Below are positions 15,695 through 24,368 of a DNA stretch of 64,000 bases, piece after piece. The translations under genes and the position numbers were made by a program. Below the pieces are notes generated by a model. It was not told the DNA's origin and ran no database searches. It saw nothing but the letters and a program-made list of their open reading frames with translations. The stretch covers positions 4,420 to 68,419 of the forward strand of contig DASUGI010000208.1 of NCBI GenBank assembly GCA_036274115.1, read 5' to 3'. The DNA is from JADLHS01 sp036274115. Its GTDB lineage: Bacteria > Verrucomicrobiota > Verrucomicrobiia > Limisphaerales > JADLHS01. Positions within the stretch are counted from its first letter, which is position 1, and each line of letters opens with the position of its first letter.

Positions 15695-16759
15695 ATGCGA
15701 AACGGCTCCACCCATAAGAACGGTCACGAAGCAAATGGGCGTTTGACGAGATACTCACGTATCCGCCGTCAGGCTGACGAACTCCGCGAGAGCGTCGTCG
15801 ATGCCGTTACTAGCGCAATTCAAAATCTACCTCCCGCAGATAACGCTCCTGGCGCAGTTGACAAAATGCTTCGGGCAAATGCGATCTTGCGAAATGTGCC
15901 ATGGCCACCTCCCTTTGACGAAACGTGTCATCGAGTTCATGAAGGCGACGCGCGTAACCTTTCCTTTATTCCCTCTGAAAGTATCCATTTGGTTGTCACG
16001 TCGCCGCCATACTGGACATTGAAGGAGTATGAACCCCATAAGAGCCAACTCGGTGCGATTGCCGACTACGAATTATTCCTGACCGAGTTAGACAAAGTTT
16101 GGCGGGAATGTTCGCGTGTTCTAGCGCCCGGTGGACGAATTTGCTGCGTTGTTGGTGACATCTGTGTGGCGCGTAAACGGGGCGGACGTCACTACATAGT
16201 CCCTCTCCATGCGGACATCCAAGTAAGAACTCGGCAATGGGGGCTTGATTGTTTAACACCAATTCTGTGGCAGAAAATTGCCAACGGCGTTACTGAAGCG
16301 GAAGGGAACGGCGCTGGTTTCTACGGGAAGCCGTATCAGCCTGGGGCTATCGTAAAAAACGACGTCGAATATATTCTTTTCCTGCGCAAGGGGGGAGAAT
16401 ATCGCTCGCCTTCACCTATTCAGCGTGCGCTTTCCATGTTGACCAAAGACGAGATGCAGAAATGGATGCGGTCGTCTTGGACAGACATCAAGGGAGAGTC
16501 CACTCGCAAGGGTCACCCGGCGCCTTACCCAACTGCGTTGGCGGAGCGATTGATCAAAATGTTTTCGTTCGCCGGTGATACCATCTTAGATCCGTTCGCC
16601 GGGACGGGTACGACAGCTGTCGCCGCGCTTAATACAGGGCGTAGCAGCATCAGTGTTGAGATCGAACCGAAATACTTGGCGATAGCCCGCGATCGCCTGC
16701 GCAATGCAAATGGACTTCCTATCGCTGGCGCTATCCGTACGCGGGTCATTCTCGAATAA
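15695..16759 (+). CDS. Site-specific DNA methyltransferase, beta class (N4-cytosine or N6-adenine)
   Basis: A 354-residue modification enzyme that transfers a methyl group from S-adenosylmethionine to a base within a recognition site. The catalytic motif TSPPYW (residues 102-107) comes before the AdoMet-binding motif DPFAGTGTT (299-307), which is the beta-class order. Between them lie VLAPGGRICCVVGD, LTPILWQK and VEYILFLRKGGEY, normal for this fold. TSPPYW occurs in both N4-cytosine and N6-adenine enzymes, so the methylated base is open. The first 80 residues are a helical extension rather than part of the catalytic domain. The stop overlaps the next ATG as TAATG, so the following gene is translationally coupled and is probably the cognate nuclease. 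Confidence 0.93.
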   Translation: MRNGSTHKNGHEANGRLTRYSRIRRQADELRESVVDAVTSAIQNLPPADNAPGAVDKMLRANAILRNVPWPPPFDETCHRVHEGDARNLSFIPSESIHLVVTSPPYWTLKEYEPHKSQLGAIADYELFLTELDKVWRECSRVLAPGGRICCVVGDICVARKRGGRHYIVPLHADIQVRTRQWGLDCLTPILWQKIANGVTEAEGNGAGFYGKPYQPGAIVKNDVEYILFLRKGGEYRSPSPIQRALSMLTKDEMQKWMRSSWTDIKGESTRKGHPAPYPTALAERLIKMFSFAGDTILDPFAGTGTTAVAALNTGRSSISVEIEPKYLAIARDRLRNANGLPIAGAIRTRVILE

Positions 16760-17481
16760 TGGCAACTCAAACCGACTTCCATCTGCTTCGGACATTCCGA
16801 AGTCTATTCGAAGGCACGCTGTATAAGCATCGAGATTCTAGCCTCGGGGATCTCGTCGCTAGCCAACTTTACGAAGATCTCGTTGCGTTGAAAAAATCAG
16901 CGAAACTCGTGCAGCATGTTCAAGCACACGAGCGCGTCGTGAATCTTGGGAATAGAACCATCGGGCGACCCAGTCGCCGAGGCGACGGTACGTTTGGGGA
17001 AATAATACCAACCGCCGTAGCCATTACTGAAGCCGGCTTGCTAGTCGCACGCGGGGAAGTGGCGAATATCGAAATCGGTGCCGAAACAAAGATATTGGCC
17101 AAAGCCATGATTAAGCAAATCGACCGCGTTATCGGTGACCTGATCCGGCAAGTTGAGGAATTCAAGAAAACTGGTGGAACTCCGATCTGTGTCGGCATAG
17201 TCGGTATCAACTGTGCCGAAACCTACACGTCTTACGAAGGCGAACGGGAATGGCCGACAGATGGCAAGAAACACAAACATCCGATCCAAGAGGCGGCTGA
17301 AGCCGAGCGTAGATTAACAAGTCGAGCGGCTTCGAGTTTTGATGAGTTCCAAATCCTCCGTTTTCGAGCTACCAACGTCTCGCCGTTCCCTTTTGAATGG
17401 GTAGATTTTGAACAAACCGCTAAGGAGTACGGCGCATTACTTATTCGTGTGTCACGGGAATATGATCGTCGCTTTTCCTAA
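16759..17481 (+). CDS. Candidate type II restriction endonuclease of unrecognised family
   Basis: A 240-residue protein coupled to the methyltransferase by a TAATG junction. I do not recognise a named family. The first 60 residues are helical (FHLLRTFRSLFEGTLYKHR, LGDLVASQLYEDLVALKK). The core has RRGDGTFGEI (Asp76), then VANIEIGAETKILAKAMIKQ with Glu109-x-Lys111, followed by PICVGIVGINCAE. An Asp, about 33 residues, then ExK flanked by hydrophobic strands is compatible with a PD-(D/E)XK nuclease. A late His/Glu-rich segment (DGKKHKHPIQEAAEAERRL) is unusual. Position, size and motif make a restriction endonuclease the best guess. It could instead be a specificity or control protein. Confidence 0.7.
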   Translation: MATQTDFHLLRTFRSLFEGTLYKHRDSSLGDLVASQLYEDLVALKKSAKLVQHVQAHERVVNLGNRTIGRPSRRGDGTFGEIIPTAVAITEAGLLVARGEVANIEIGAETKILAKAMIKQIDRVIGDLIRQVEEFKKTGGTPICVGIVGINCAETYTSYEGEREWPTDGKKHKHPIQEAAEAERRLTSRAASSFDEFQILRFRATNVSPFPFEWVDFEQTAKEYGALLIRVSREYDRRFS

Positions 17482-17668
17482 GCGTCGTTAGCTTCGCGAA
17501 CTGGCTCGTCAGTAGCCTCGCCCCACCGGGTGTTGCGCTCCGCGGGGTTTCTGCTACAACCGTGCTTGGCCCTCTGAACTTGGGCGATCTGCCGCTCTGG
17601 TGATCGCGATCTGAATTTGAGCACCGGCCGCTTAAACGCGGTCAGACAACCACCAACAGGATGATCCT

Positions 17669-20600
17669 ATGAAGAACAAATCATGTTTCCATTTCTCCGT
17701 CGCCTGGCAGCGGGTGGCCGTTTGCCTGAGCGTCGGGCTCGCGGTGTTGGCGACGAATTGCGGCGCGGCCGATGCCGGCAAGTTCGACGGCGCGCGCTGG
17801 TCGCTGCTGGACGCCGACAAGGTGATCGCCGCGGCGAAGGAAATTACCACGGCCAAATATCCGGACTCTGACCAGGCGACCGTGGACAAGAAGATGGTTC
17901 GCGTCTATCGCCCGGACGGCTCGGGTGAGTCGCAGGATGAGACGTTCACCAAAGTGCTGACGGAAAAAGGCAAGCGCGCCAATCGCGATATGACGCTGTT
18001 CTTCATGCTGCCGTATTTCACGGTCGAAGTCCCGAAGCTGGAGATCATCAAGCCCGGCGGCGAACGCGTGGCGGTGGACGTGGCGGCGAATTCCAAGGAG
18101 ATGATTGATGACAGCCAGATGGGCATGAACATCTACGATCCGAACATGAAGTTGCTCAAGGTGAACATTCCGCAATTGGAGGTGGGCGACGTCGTCCATT
18201 CGCTGGTGCGCACGGTCATTCACCGCGCCATCATCGAGGGGCAATTCTCCGACTCGAACCTCTTCGAGGATTCGGGCGTCATCCGGCATATGACTTATGA
18301 GGTTTACGAGCCGGGCGAAAAACCGCTCAAGAATATCGTCCTGCGGGATGAAGTGCCGGGCACGGTGAAACGTTCCAGCGAAAAACTGGCGGGCAACGTG
18401 ACGCTGCATCGTTGGGAAGTGACGGACGTGCCGCGCATGTTTGAAGAAGCGTCCATGCCGCCCGGGATGGAAGTGTTGCAACGTCTGCTGGTCAGCACGT
18501 CGCCGGATTGGGAATATGTTTCGAAGTGGTATTACAACATCTGCCGCCCGCATCTCGACGCCACCACGCCCGAGATGAAAGCCACGGTGGCGGAGTTGAC
18601 CAAGGACGCCAAGACGGATCTGGATCGCGTGAAAGCGGTGTTTTACCACGTCGCGCAGAAGATCCGTTACATGGGCATCACGCCGGAAAAGGATCGGCCC
18701 GGGTTCGAGCCGCACGACGTGAACTTGACGTTCGACAACAAATACGGCGTCTGCCGCGACAAAGCCGCGCTGCTGGTTTCGCTGCTCGAAGCGGCCGGGT
18801 TCAAGACTTATCCGGTGTTGATCAACGTGGGCACGAAGCTCGACATGGACGTGCCCTCACCTGATTTCAATCACGCCATCGTTGCCGTGGAACTCAAGCC
18901 GCGCGAATACACGTTGATGGATCCCACGGACGAAAACACCAAAGAGTTGCTCCCCTCTTCCGAGTGCGATCAGACTTATCTGGTTTGCCGGCCGGATGGC
19001 GAGACGTTGAAACTCAGCCCGATCATTTCGGCGGACGAAAACATGTTGCGCGTGAAAACCGTCGCGACGCTGAACGCCGCGGGCACGCTGGAGGCCAAAT
19101 CGGAAATCTCCTTTGACGGCATCAATGACAACGCTTACCGCACCGCGTTTGCGCGGATGAAGCCCGACGACAAACGCCGCTTCTTCGAGCGCGCGTGCAA
19201 GCGCACCATGCCCGGGGCGCGGATCGAGTCGGTGAAAATCACACCGGAGGACGCGATGGATGTCTCGCAGCCGTTGCGCGTGAGCCTCGAGTTGTCGGCG
19301 CCGGGGATGACCGCCGCGGGCAACGGCAAAGCCGTCGTGCGGTTGCCGTGGATTGGCAAAGGCATGGGCATCGTGAATTACGTTTTGCAGGGCACGGGCC
19401 TGGAGAAGCGCAAATATCCGCTGCGCACCAGCCTCGCTTGCGGCGTGCGCGAAGACGTTTCCATCCAACTTGGCGCGGGTTACACCGGCCAGATTTCGAT
19501 GCCGAATTACGCGCCGATTCAGGACCAGTCGCTCAAGTACGAGCGTCGCGTCGCGCTGGCGGGCAACAAGCTCGAATGTTCCAGCGAATTCAAATTGCAG
19601 ACCGTCCAGTTCAGCCCGAGCCAGTACGCCGAATTGAAACGCACGCTCAAAGTGCTCGATGAAGATGAGCGCAAGGAGCCGGTGCTCGCGCTCGCGAGTG
19701 ATGCCGTGACGAAAGCGGACGAGACGCCCGCCCCGGCGACGAAGACCACTGTGGAATCCAATTCGCGCATCGTCGCCAGCGAGAAGAAGCTCACGATTCA
19801 GGACACGCGTCACGCCGTGTTGCGCGGCAAATACGTCAAGGAAGTGCTCACTTACGCCGGCAAGAAGAACGAGGGCGAATTCAAGCTGGGCTACAACCCC
19901 GCCGTCGAAGACGTCAAGCTGGTGAAGGCCGTGGTTACGTCCAAGACCGGCACGCGGCAGGAAATTACCGAGAAGGAAATCAACGTGATGGACGCCGGTT
20001 GGAACGCCAGCGCCAAGCGTTACACCGGCGGCAAGGTTCTGGTCGCGAGCCTGCCCGGCGTGGACGTCGGCTCGACCATCGAGGTGGAATACGAGATCAC
20101 GACGAAGAACAAACCGTATATCGCCGGATTCGAGGCGTTCCAGCTTTTCGATGACTTGGAGAAAAAGGAATTTCAACTCACTGCACCGGCGAACGTGAAA
20201 GTGCAGACGGTCAATACCGGTCCCAACGGCATTGTCACCAGTTCGACCCGGGACGTGAGCGGGAGTCACGTCTATCAATGGCAGTCGCAAAAAGTCCCCG
20301 CGTTGCCCGCCGAAGGTCAGTTGCCGCCCGAGTGGACTTATCTCGCGGGCGTGGATTATTTCGCCGGTGATATGAAGGCTTATCTCACGGAGTTGAACAC
20401 CACTCTCATGGATCGCGCGAAGCAGAGCGCCAAAGCCGGTGAAACGGCGAAGAAGCTGGTCGCCGAGGCCAAAGGCAAAAAGGCGGGCGTGAAAGCCATC
20501 CGCGATTTCGTGGCCAAAAACATCCGGCACGGCGGACCGAGCTTCACCGAATTGCCGCTCAGTGAATTGTCGGCGGCCGACACCACACTCAAGGACGGCT

Positions 20601-21550
20601 ACGGTCATACCGCGGATCGCGCCATTCTTCTGCACGCGATGTTAACCGCCGCGGGTTATGCTCCGGAATTCGTGCTCGCGTCGGGTCTTCCGCCCGTGGC
20701 CGGGATCACGAACGTCGCGCTTGCGTTTCCGTTGCCACAAAGCTTTTCCCTGCCGCTCGTGCGCGTCAACGTGGAGGGTGTGATGTGTTACCTCAACGAC
20801 ACCGATCAATACGCCGAGTTGGGTACGACGGCCAGCGACGGGCGCATGGCCATCGCGCTCGCCAACCAGAGCTTTGACGTGGTGCGCGCCGCACCGGAGT
20901 TTCGCGATAAAACGGAGACGGATTACAGCCTGTCGATTTCGGACACGGGCAAGACGCGCGTAAGCATTACGCGCCGCTACTTCGGCAATGCATTCAACGG
21001 CAAGAATCGTTACTTCGCCGAACTGCCGCCGGAGGAACGCCGCCGTTATTTCCAGGAGTTGGTTTCGAACGTGTCGCAAGGCGCGCAACCCATTGGCGAC
21101 CTGACCACAAAGTTTGATAGTTATCCCGGCGAGGAAAAGTTCACTGTGGATGTGGATCGCTACGCGGTGGTGGATGGCCGTTACGCTTATTTGGACCTGC
21201 CTTACACGCCGTCGTTGTTCCCGCTCGGCGCGGACAGCCGCACGCTGCCGCTCTACGTTGCGAACAGCTACCGGCAAACCGTGACGACGCGCCTTGACTT
21301 GCCGAAAGGCTTTCAGCGAGTGGCCATCGCGCCGGACAGCGAGAGCTTCAACGCGCCCGACGGCGCGGGCAAAGTGCGCATCACCTCCACCGAACAGGAC
21401 GGCCAGCGCCTGATCGTGCATGAAGTGGAAACCGCGCCTGCCATCATCCCGGTGGCGAATTATCCGGAACTGCTCAAACTCGAATCCACGCTCGGTCGCA
21501 AAGGCGCGAAGACGGTGCTGTTGGAATCCAGCAGTCCGGTGTTGCCGTAA
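17669..21550 (+). CDS. Tandem DUF3857/transglutaminase-like exported protein
   Basis: A 1293-residue exported protein. After a signal-like N-terminus (VAVCLSVGLAVLATNCGAA) come two copies of the DUF3857 plus transglutaminase-like architecture. Copy one has KYGVCRDKAALLVSLLEAAG with Cys362, NHAIV with His402 and LMDPTDE with Asp418, a complete Cys-His-Asp triad. Copy two has GYGHTADRAILLHAMLTAAG with Thr981 in place of Cys, and PLVRVNVEGVMCYLND lacks the matching His. The second module therefore cannot be a classical transglutaminase or protease. Between them a charged linker (KADETPAPATKTTV, about 690-705) marks the fusion. A periplasmic role in binding or cleaving cell-wall or protein substrates is inferred. 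The gene is monocistronic; a hairpin follows the stop. Confidence 0.88.
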   Translation: MKNKSCFHFSVAWQRVAVCLSVGLAVLATNCGAADAGKFDGARWSLLDADKVIAAAKEITTAKYPDSDQATVDKKMVRVYRPDGSGESQDETFTKVLTEKGKRANRDMTLFFMLPYFTVEVPKLEIIKPGGERVAVDVAANSKEMIDDSQMGMNIYDPNMKLLKVNIPQLEVGDVVHSLVRTVIHRAIIEGQFSDSNLFEDSGVIRHMTYEVYEPGEKPLKNIVLRDEVPGTVKRSSEKLAGNVTLHRWEVTDVPRMFEEASMPPGMEVLQRLLVSTSPDWEYVSKWYYNICRPHLDATTPEMKATVAELTKDAKTDLDRVKAVFYHVAQKIRYMGITPEKDRPGFEPHDVNLTFDNKYGVCRDKAALLVSLLEAAGFKTYPVLINVGTKLDMDVPSPDFNHAIVAVELKPREYTLMDPTDENTKELLPSSECDQTYLVCRPDGETLKLSPIISADENMLRVKTVATLNAAGTLEAKSEISFDGINDNAYRTAFARMKPDDKRRFFERACKRTMPGARIESVKITPEDAMDVSQPLRVSLELSAPGMTAAGNGKAVVRLPWIGKGMGIVNYVLQGTGLEKRKYPLRTSLACGVREDVSIQLGAGYTGQISMPNYAPIQDQSLKYERRVALAGNKLECSSEFKLQTVQFSPSQYAELKRTLKVLDEDERKEPVLALASDAVTKADETPAPATKTTVESNSRIVASEKKLTIQDTRHAVLRGKYVKEVLTYAGKKNEGEFKLGYNPAVEDVKLVKAVVTSKTGTRQEITEKEINVMDAGWNASAKRYTGGKVLVASLPGVDVGSTIEVEYEITTKNKPYIAGFEAFQLFDDLEKKEFQLTAPANVKVQTVNTGPNGIVTSSTRDVSGSHVYQWQSQKVPALPAEGQLPPEWTYLAGVDYFAGDMKAYLTELNTTLMDRAKQSAKAGETAKKLVAEAKGKKAGVKAIRDFVAKNIRHGGPSFTELPLSELSAADTTLKDGYGHTADRAILLHAMLTAAGYAPEFVLASGLPPVAGITNVALAFPLPQSFSLPLVRVNVEGVMCYLNDTDQYAELGTTASDGRMAIALANQSFDVVRAAPEFRDKTETDYSLSISDTGKTRVSITRRYFGNAFNGKNRYFAELPPEERRRYFQELVSNVSQGAQPIGDLTTKFDSYPGEEKFTVDVDRYAVVDGRYAYLDLPYTPSLFPLGADSRTLPLYVANSYRQTVTTRLDLPKGFQRVAIAPDSESFNAPDGAGKVRITSTEQDGQRLIVHEVETAPAIIPVANYPELLKLESTLGRKGAKTVLLESSSPVLP

Positions 21551-21556
21551 GGCATG

Positions 21557-21582
21557 GTAGGGACATCGCGCTGCGATGTCCC
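21557..21582. repeat. REP-like hairpin after the transglutaminase gene
   Basis: Seven bases past the stop codon, GTAG precedes a perfect 10-base stem: GGGACATCGC (21560-21569) and GCGATGTCCC (21573-21582) with loop GCT. No T-tract follows. The GTAGG head and a GAC-type stem also occur in the double element at 45871-45943, so the two belong to a similar class of element. It may also protect or end the transcript. Confidence 0.65.
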
Positions 21583-21668
21583 CGCCCGTAACCGGGCGGA
21601 ATTGCGCTGGCTCCACCAGTGCGGACGGCGCAGCGCGCCCGTCCTACTTGAACGCGGCGTCTGGCGTG

Positions 21669-21882
21669 AACCTCAACGAGGTTCAAATCATTCAGCCCAG
21701 GGTTGGCGCGCAGCGACTACCCTGGGTTTGCGTCCCAATGATGACCAACCCTGAAAGGGTTGAATCCTCGTTCACGCCGTGGATGCAACCCTTCAGGGTT
21801 GATGTCATTTCGTTTCATTACCCAGCGTAGCCCTCCGTTGTCGAGCAACGCTGGGCTGAATGATACAACCGCGTTGCGGTTG
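21669..21882. repeat. Cluster of CAACC...GGTTG hairpins
   Basis: Five perfect inverted repeats lie in about 215 bases: AACCTC/GAGGTT (21669-21683), CCCAGGGT/ACCCTGGG (21696-21726), CAACCCT/AGGGTTG (21746-21762), CAACCCT/AGGGTTG again (21786-21801) and CAACCGC/GCGGTTG (21866-21882). Four have loops of only two or three bases. They share a CAACC arm theme but differ in detail, as if stems co-varied. No gene is present. The block could be an intergenic repeat array or the scar of repeated insertions. Confidence 0.75.
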
Positions 21883-21974
21883 GAGGGCGGTTCATTGTTA
21901 CTGGATTCACGCGCGCCCAGGTAGCGCGGCCGTCCCGGCTGCGAGTTCGGGCGGCGTCCCGCCGCTCGAAGGAA

Positions 21975-21993
21975 CACGAGGCGAGACGCCTCG
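21975..21993. repeat. ACGAGGCG/CGCCTCGT hairpin
   Basis: A perfect 8-base stem, ACGAGGCG (21975-21982) and CGCCTCGT (21986-21993), with loop AGA. It is followed by a related unpaired copy, GCAGGCGAGGACGCC. It is part of the same repeat-rich gap between the transglutaminase-like gene and the oxidoreductase gene. Confidence 0.6.
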
Positions 21994-22090
21994 TTAACTC
22001 GCAGGCGAGGACGCCGGCGTTACATCACGCCCGTGCAGCGTCACCATTTTCTTCTCGAACTCCGCTCGGGCTCAGGCGTTAATACTCGAC

Positions 22091-23470
22091 ATGAAATCCC
22101 GCGCTTCGAAGTCACGGTTCACCCGTCGTCAGTTTCTGCAAACGACGGCGCTGGCCAGCGTGGCGGCGCCGCTCGTGTTGCCGTCCGGTCTGCGCGGTGC
22201 GTCGGCCAATGGCAAACTCAATCATGCCTGCATCGGCGTGGGCGGGATGGGGTGGAATGACCTGAACACTTTGCTGCAGCATCCGCGATTGCAGGTCGTC
22301 GCGCTGTGCGATGTGGACGCCAATCATCTCGCGAAGGCGCAGCAGGCCGTGCCCGGCGCGCGGTGTTACGCGGATTGGCGCGAGTTGCTGACTCAAGAGG
22401 GAGACAAGATTGATTCGGTGAATGTCGCCGTGCCGGATCACATGCATTTTGCCATCGCCTACACCGCGATTCAGAAGGGCAAACACGTTTATTGTCAGAA
22501 ACCGCTGTGTCATGACGTCGCGGAAGTCCGCGCGCTGACCGAGGCTTCAATCAAGAAGGGCGTAGTCACCCAACTCGGAACGCAGATGGCCGCCGGCATT
22601 GGCGACCGTACCACGGTGCACCTGCTTCGCACCGGCGCCATCGGCAAGATCAAGCATGCGTATCTTTGTTCGAATCGGCCCGGCGCGGTGGAGGCTTATC
22701 GATTGCCGGGGCCGCGTCCGGCCACCGGACAGGAGCCGCCCGCCAGTCTCAGTTGGGATTTGTGGACCGGCACGGCGCCGGCGCGTCCGTTTGCGCCGGA
22801 CATTTATCACCCGACCAAATGGCGCGCCTGGCAGGACTTTGGCACAGGTTGGTCCGGCGATATCGGCTGTCACATTTTCGATGCGACCTGGAAAGGGCTG
22901 GGATTGAAACCCGCGCTCACCGTGCAGGCGGAAGTGCAGTCGTCCTGGGAAAAATCACCCGCGCGACGCGGCGATACCTGGCCGCAGGGCGATCACATCA
23001 CGTGGACCTTCCCGGGCAACGAATTGATCGAAGGCAAGGAGCTGACGCTCGAATGGTTCGACGGCGAGTTTTATCCGCCGAAGGACATTCGCGCGTTGTA
23101 TTCACTGGAGGATTATCCGGCGGAGTCGGCGATGCTCATCGGCACGGAGGGCGCGTTGTTGTATCATCTCGGTCGCAGTCCCACGCTGTTGCCGGAGAAG
23201 AAATTTGAGAAGCTGGAGCGCCCGAAGTTCGAGCCGCGCGATCATTACCATCATTTTGTGGATGCGTGTCTCGGTGTGACGAAGACCGAATCGTTCTTCG
23301 CGCAAACCGGTCCGATGACGGAGGCGATTCTGCTCGGCACGGTGGCGATCCGGTTATCGGGCCAGAAGCTGGAATGGAATCACGAGCAGATGAAGGTGAC
23401 CAACCTTGCGGACGCCAACCAATTCCTCCAGCGCAAGTATCGCAAGGGCTGGAGCACGGGAGGATTTTGA
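22091..23470 (+). CDS. TAT-exported Gfo/Idh/MocA family oxidoreductase
   Basis: A 459-residue NAD(P)-dependent sugar-type oxidoreductase with a twin-arginine export signal (RFTRRQFLQTTALASVAAP). The Rossmann domain shows ACIGVGGMGWNDLNTLL, VVALCDVDANH, DSVNVAVPDHMHFAI and GKHVYCQKPLCHD, the last being the family EKP-like motif. The C-terminal domain has SLSWDLWTGTAPARPF, GTGWSGDIGCHIFDATWKGL and RDHYHHFVDAC. This long secreted form is abundant in Verrucomicrobiota and Planctomycetota and is usually linked to breakdown of complex or modified sugars; the substrate is unknown. The start at 22091 is the only one that keeps the TAT signal. A second family member lies at 40729-42033. Confidence 0.92.
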   Translation: MKSRASKSRFTRRQFLQTTALASVAAPLVLPSGLRGASANGKLNHACIGVGGMGWNDLNTLLQHPRLQVVALCDVDANHLAKAQQAVPGARCYADWRELLTQEGDKIDSVNVAVPDHMHFAIAYTAIQKGKHVYCQKPLCHDVAEVRALTEASIKKGVVTQLGTQMAAGIGDRTTVHLLRTGAIGKIKHAYLCSNRPGAVEAYRLPGPRPATGQEPPASLSWDLWTGTAPARPFAPDIYHPTKWRAWQDFGTGWSGDIGCHIFDATWKGLGLKPALTVQAEVQSSWEKSPARRGDTWPQGDHITWTFPGNELIEGKELTLEWFDGEFYPPKDIRALYSLEDYPAESAMLIGTEGALLYHLGRSPTLLPEKKFEKLERPKFEPRDHYHHFVDACLGVTKTESFFAQTGPMTEAILLGTVAIRLSGQKLEWNHEQMKVTNLADANQFLQRKYRKGWSTGGF

Positions 23471-23484
23471 GGCGGGTGTTTGAG

Positions 23485-24072
23485 CTACGTGCGTCCTTTT
23501 GCCTTTCCTTGGCTTTTCCACGCTTCATATCGAGCATCGATTTGAGGAGCGAGAATGTCGTAGTTGGCCCAAGTATCCTGCACGTGGTACCACGAAGGGA
23601 GTCGTTTCACCAATAGCTTCCGGTAGTCCTTCCAGAACCCGTCGCCGTCGTAGTATTCCTGCGCGAACTGGTTTGCTTCCGGAGTTAACATTTCGTCGTG
23701 AAGACAACCACCCCACATCTTGTAAACCTGAGGGCCGGTAAGCTTTCTTTGTTTGAACTGCTTGGTGAAGACCGGGAATTCTCGGCTGAACTGCCGGGTG
23801 AATCGCCGGTCAATCATGTTGCGCTCAATCAACCAGCCGGTGAAAAGCCCCGTATGCACGAAGGCCTGTGCTTTCGGCAAGCCTTTGGGGTAATCGCCCT
23901 CGTAGTGCCACTTGGCTTTGTCGTAAGTGCGGGGGCCGCTTTCTATCCAGTCTCTCTCGTCTTCCTCGGTCCAACCGGCAGGCCGCTCGCTCTTCTTGAA
24001 AGTAAAAGACTTCTTCGTCGGCGACTGGGCTGATATCCGAGGACCTCGCGTTCGCTTGGCTCGATTGGGCAT
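23485..24072 (-). CDS. DUF7832-like protein, possible immunity-type family
   Basis: A 195-residue cytosolic protein. After a basic, poorly conserved leader (MPNRAKRTRGPRISAQ and FTFKKSERPAGWTEEDE) comes the family core: YDKAKWHYEGDYPKGLPK, AQAFVHTGLFTGWLIERNMI, then FPVFTKQFKQRKLTGPQVY and LTPEANQFAQEYYDGDGFW. The WHYEGDYP and HTGLFxGWLIER motifs match proteins I associate with DUF7832, often seen with polymorphic-toxin immunity genes. This link is from memory. No toxin gene is adjacent. The ATG at 24072 is chosen because the frame upstream is not protein-like. It is the last gene of a leftward operon, 14 bases after a small membrane protein. Confidence 0.72.
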   Translation of the reverse strand: MPNRAKRTRGPRISAQSPTKKSFTFKKSERPAGWTEEDERDWIESGPRTYDKAKWHYEGDYPKGLPKAQAFVHTGLFTGWLIERNMIDRRFTRQFSREFPVFTKQFKQRKLTGPQVYKMWGGCLHDEMLTPEANQFAQEYYDGDGFWKDYRKLLVKRLPSWYHVQDTWANYDILAPQIDARYEAWKSQGKAKGRT

Positions 24073-24086
24073 CAGAGAATGTTGGT

Positions 24087-24368
24087 CTAATAGTCCAACG
24101 ACTTGCCGTGTTCCCACTTGCCGGCGAGGCCTGGCGTGGCGGGGTGGAATCTGAAGTCCGCGCGCCTGAGGGACATCAAACCTAACGTGGCCGCAATGCC
24201 GAGAACCGCAGCCACGACACACCACACCTTTCGGGCGCGTCGCAGCATGCGCTCGATCTCGGTCGGGGCCACGAGAACGCCCAATCCCCACGTCTCACCA
24301 GTCTGCCACGTTCTCACGTGCCGACGCTTATGGCGGTAACGGCGTCTGGCGGGTTCGATTATTTTCAC
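24087..24368 (-). CDS. Small membrane protein, 93 aa
   Basis: A strongly basic first half (KIIEPARRRYRHKRRHVR, then EIERMLRRARK) precedes one membrane segment (VWCVVAAVLGIAATLGLMSL). A short tail follows. The GTG start at 24368 has a near-perfect ribosome binding site, GGAGGTGA, five bases upstream, which is the main reason to accept the gene. It overlaps the stop of an even smaller frame and lies 14 bases before the DUF7832-like gene, so the three look co-transcribed. The positive-inside rule would put the basic half in the cytoplasm. No known family. Confidence 0.6.
   Translation of the reverse strand: MKIIEPARRRYRHKRRHVRTWQTGETWGLGVLVAPTEIERMLRRARKVWCVVAAVLGIAATLGLMSLRRADFRFHPATPGLAGKWEHGKSLDY

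Noticed and set aside
18857..20635. 592-codon minus-strand frame opposite the transglutaminase-like gene
   Set aside because: High-GC codon usage of the real gene leaves few stops on the other strand; the His/Arg-rich translation is typical of a shadow.
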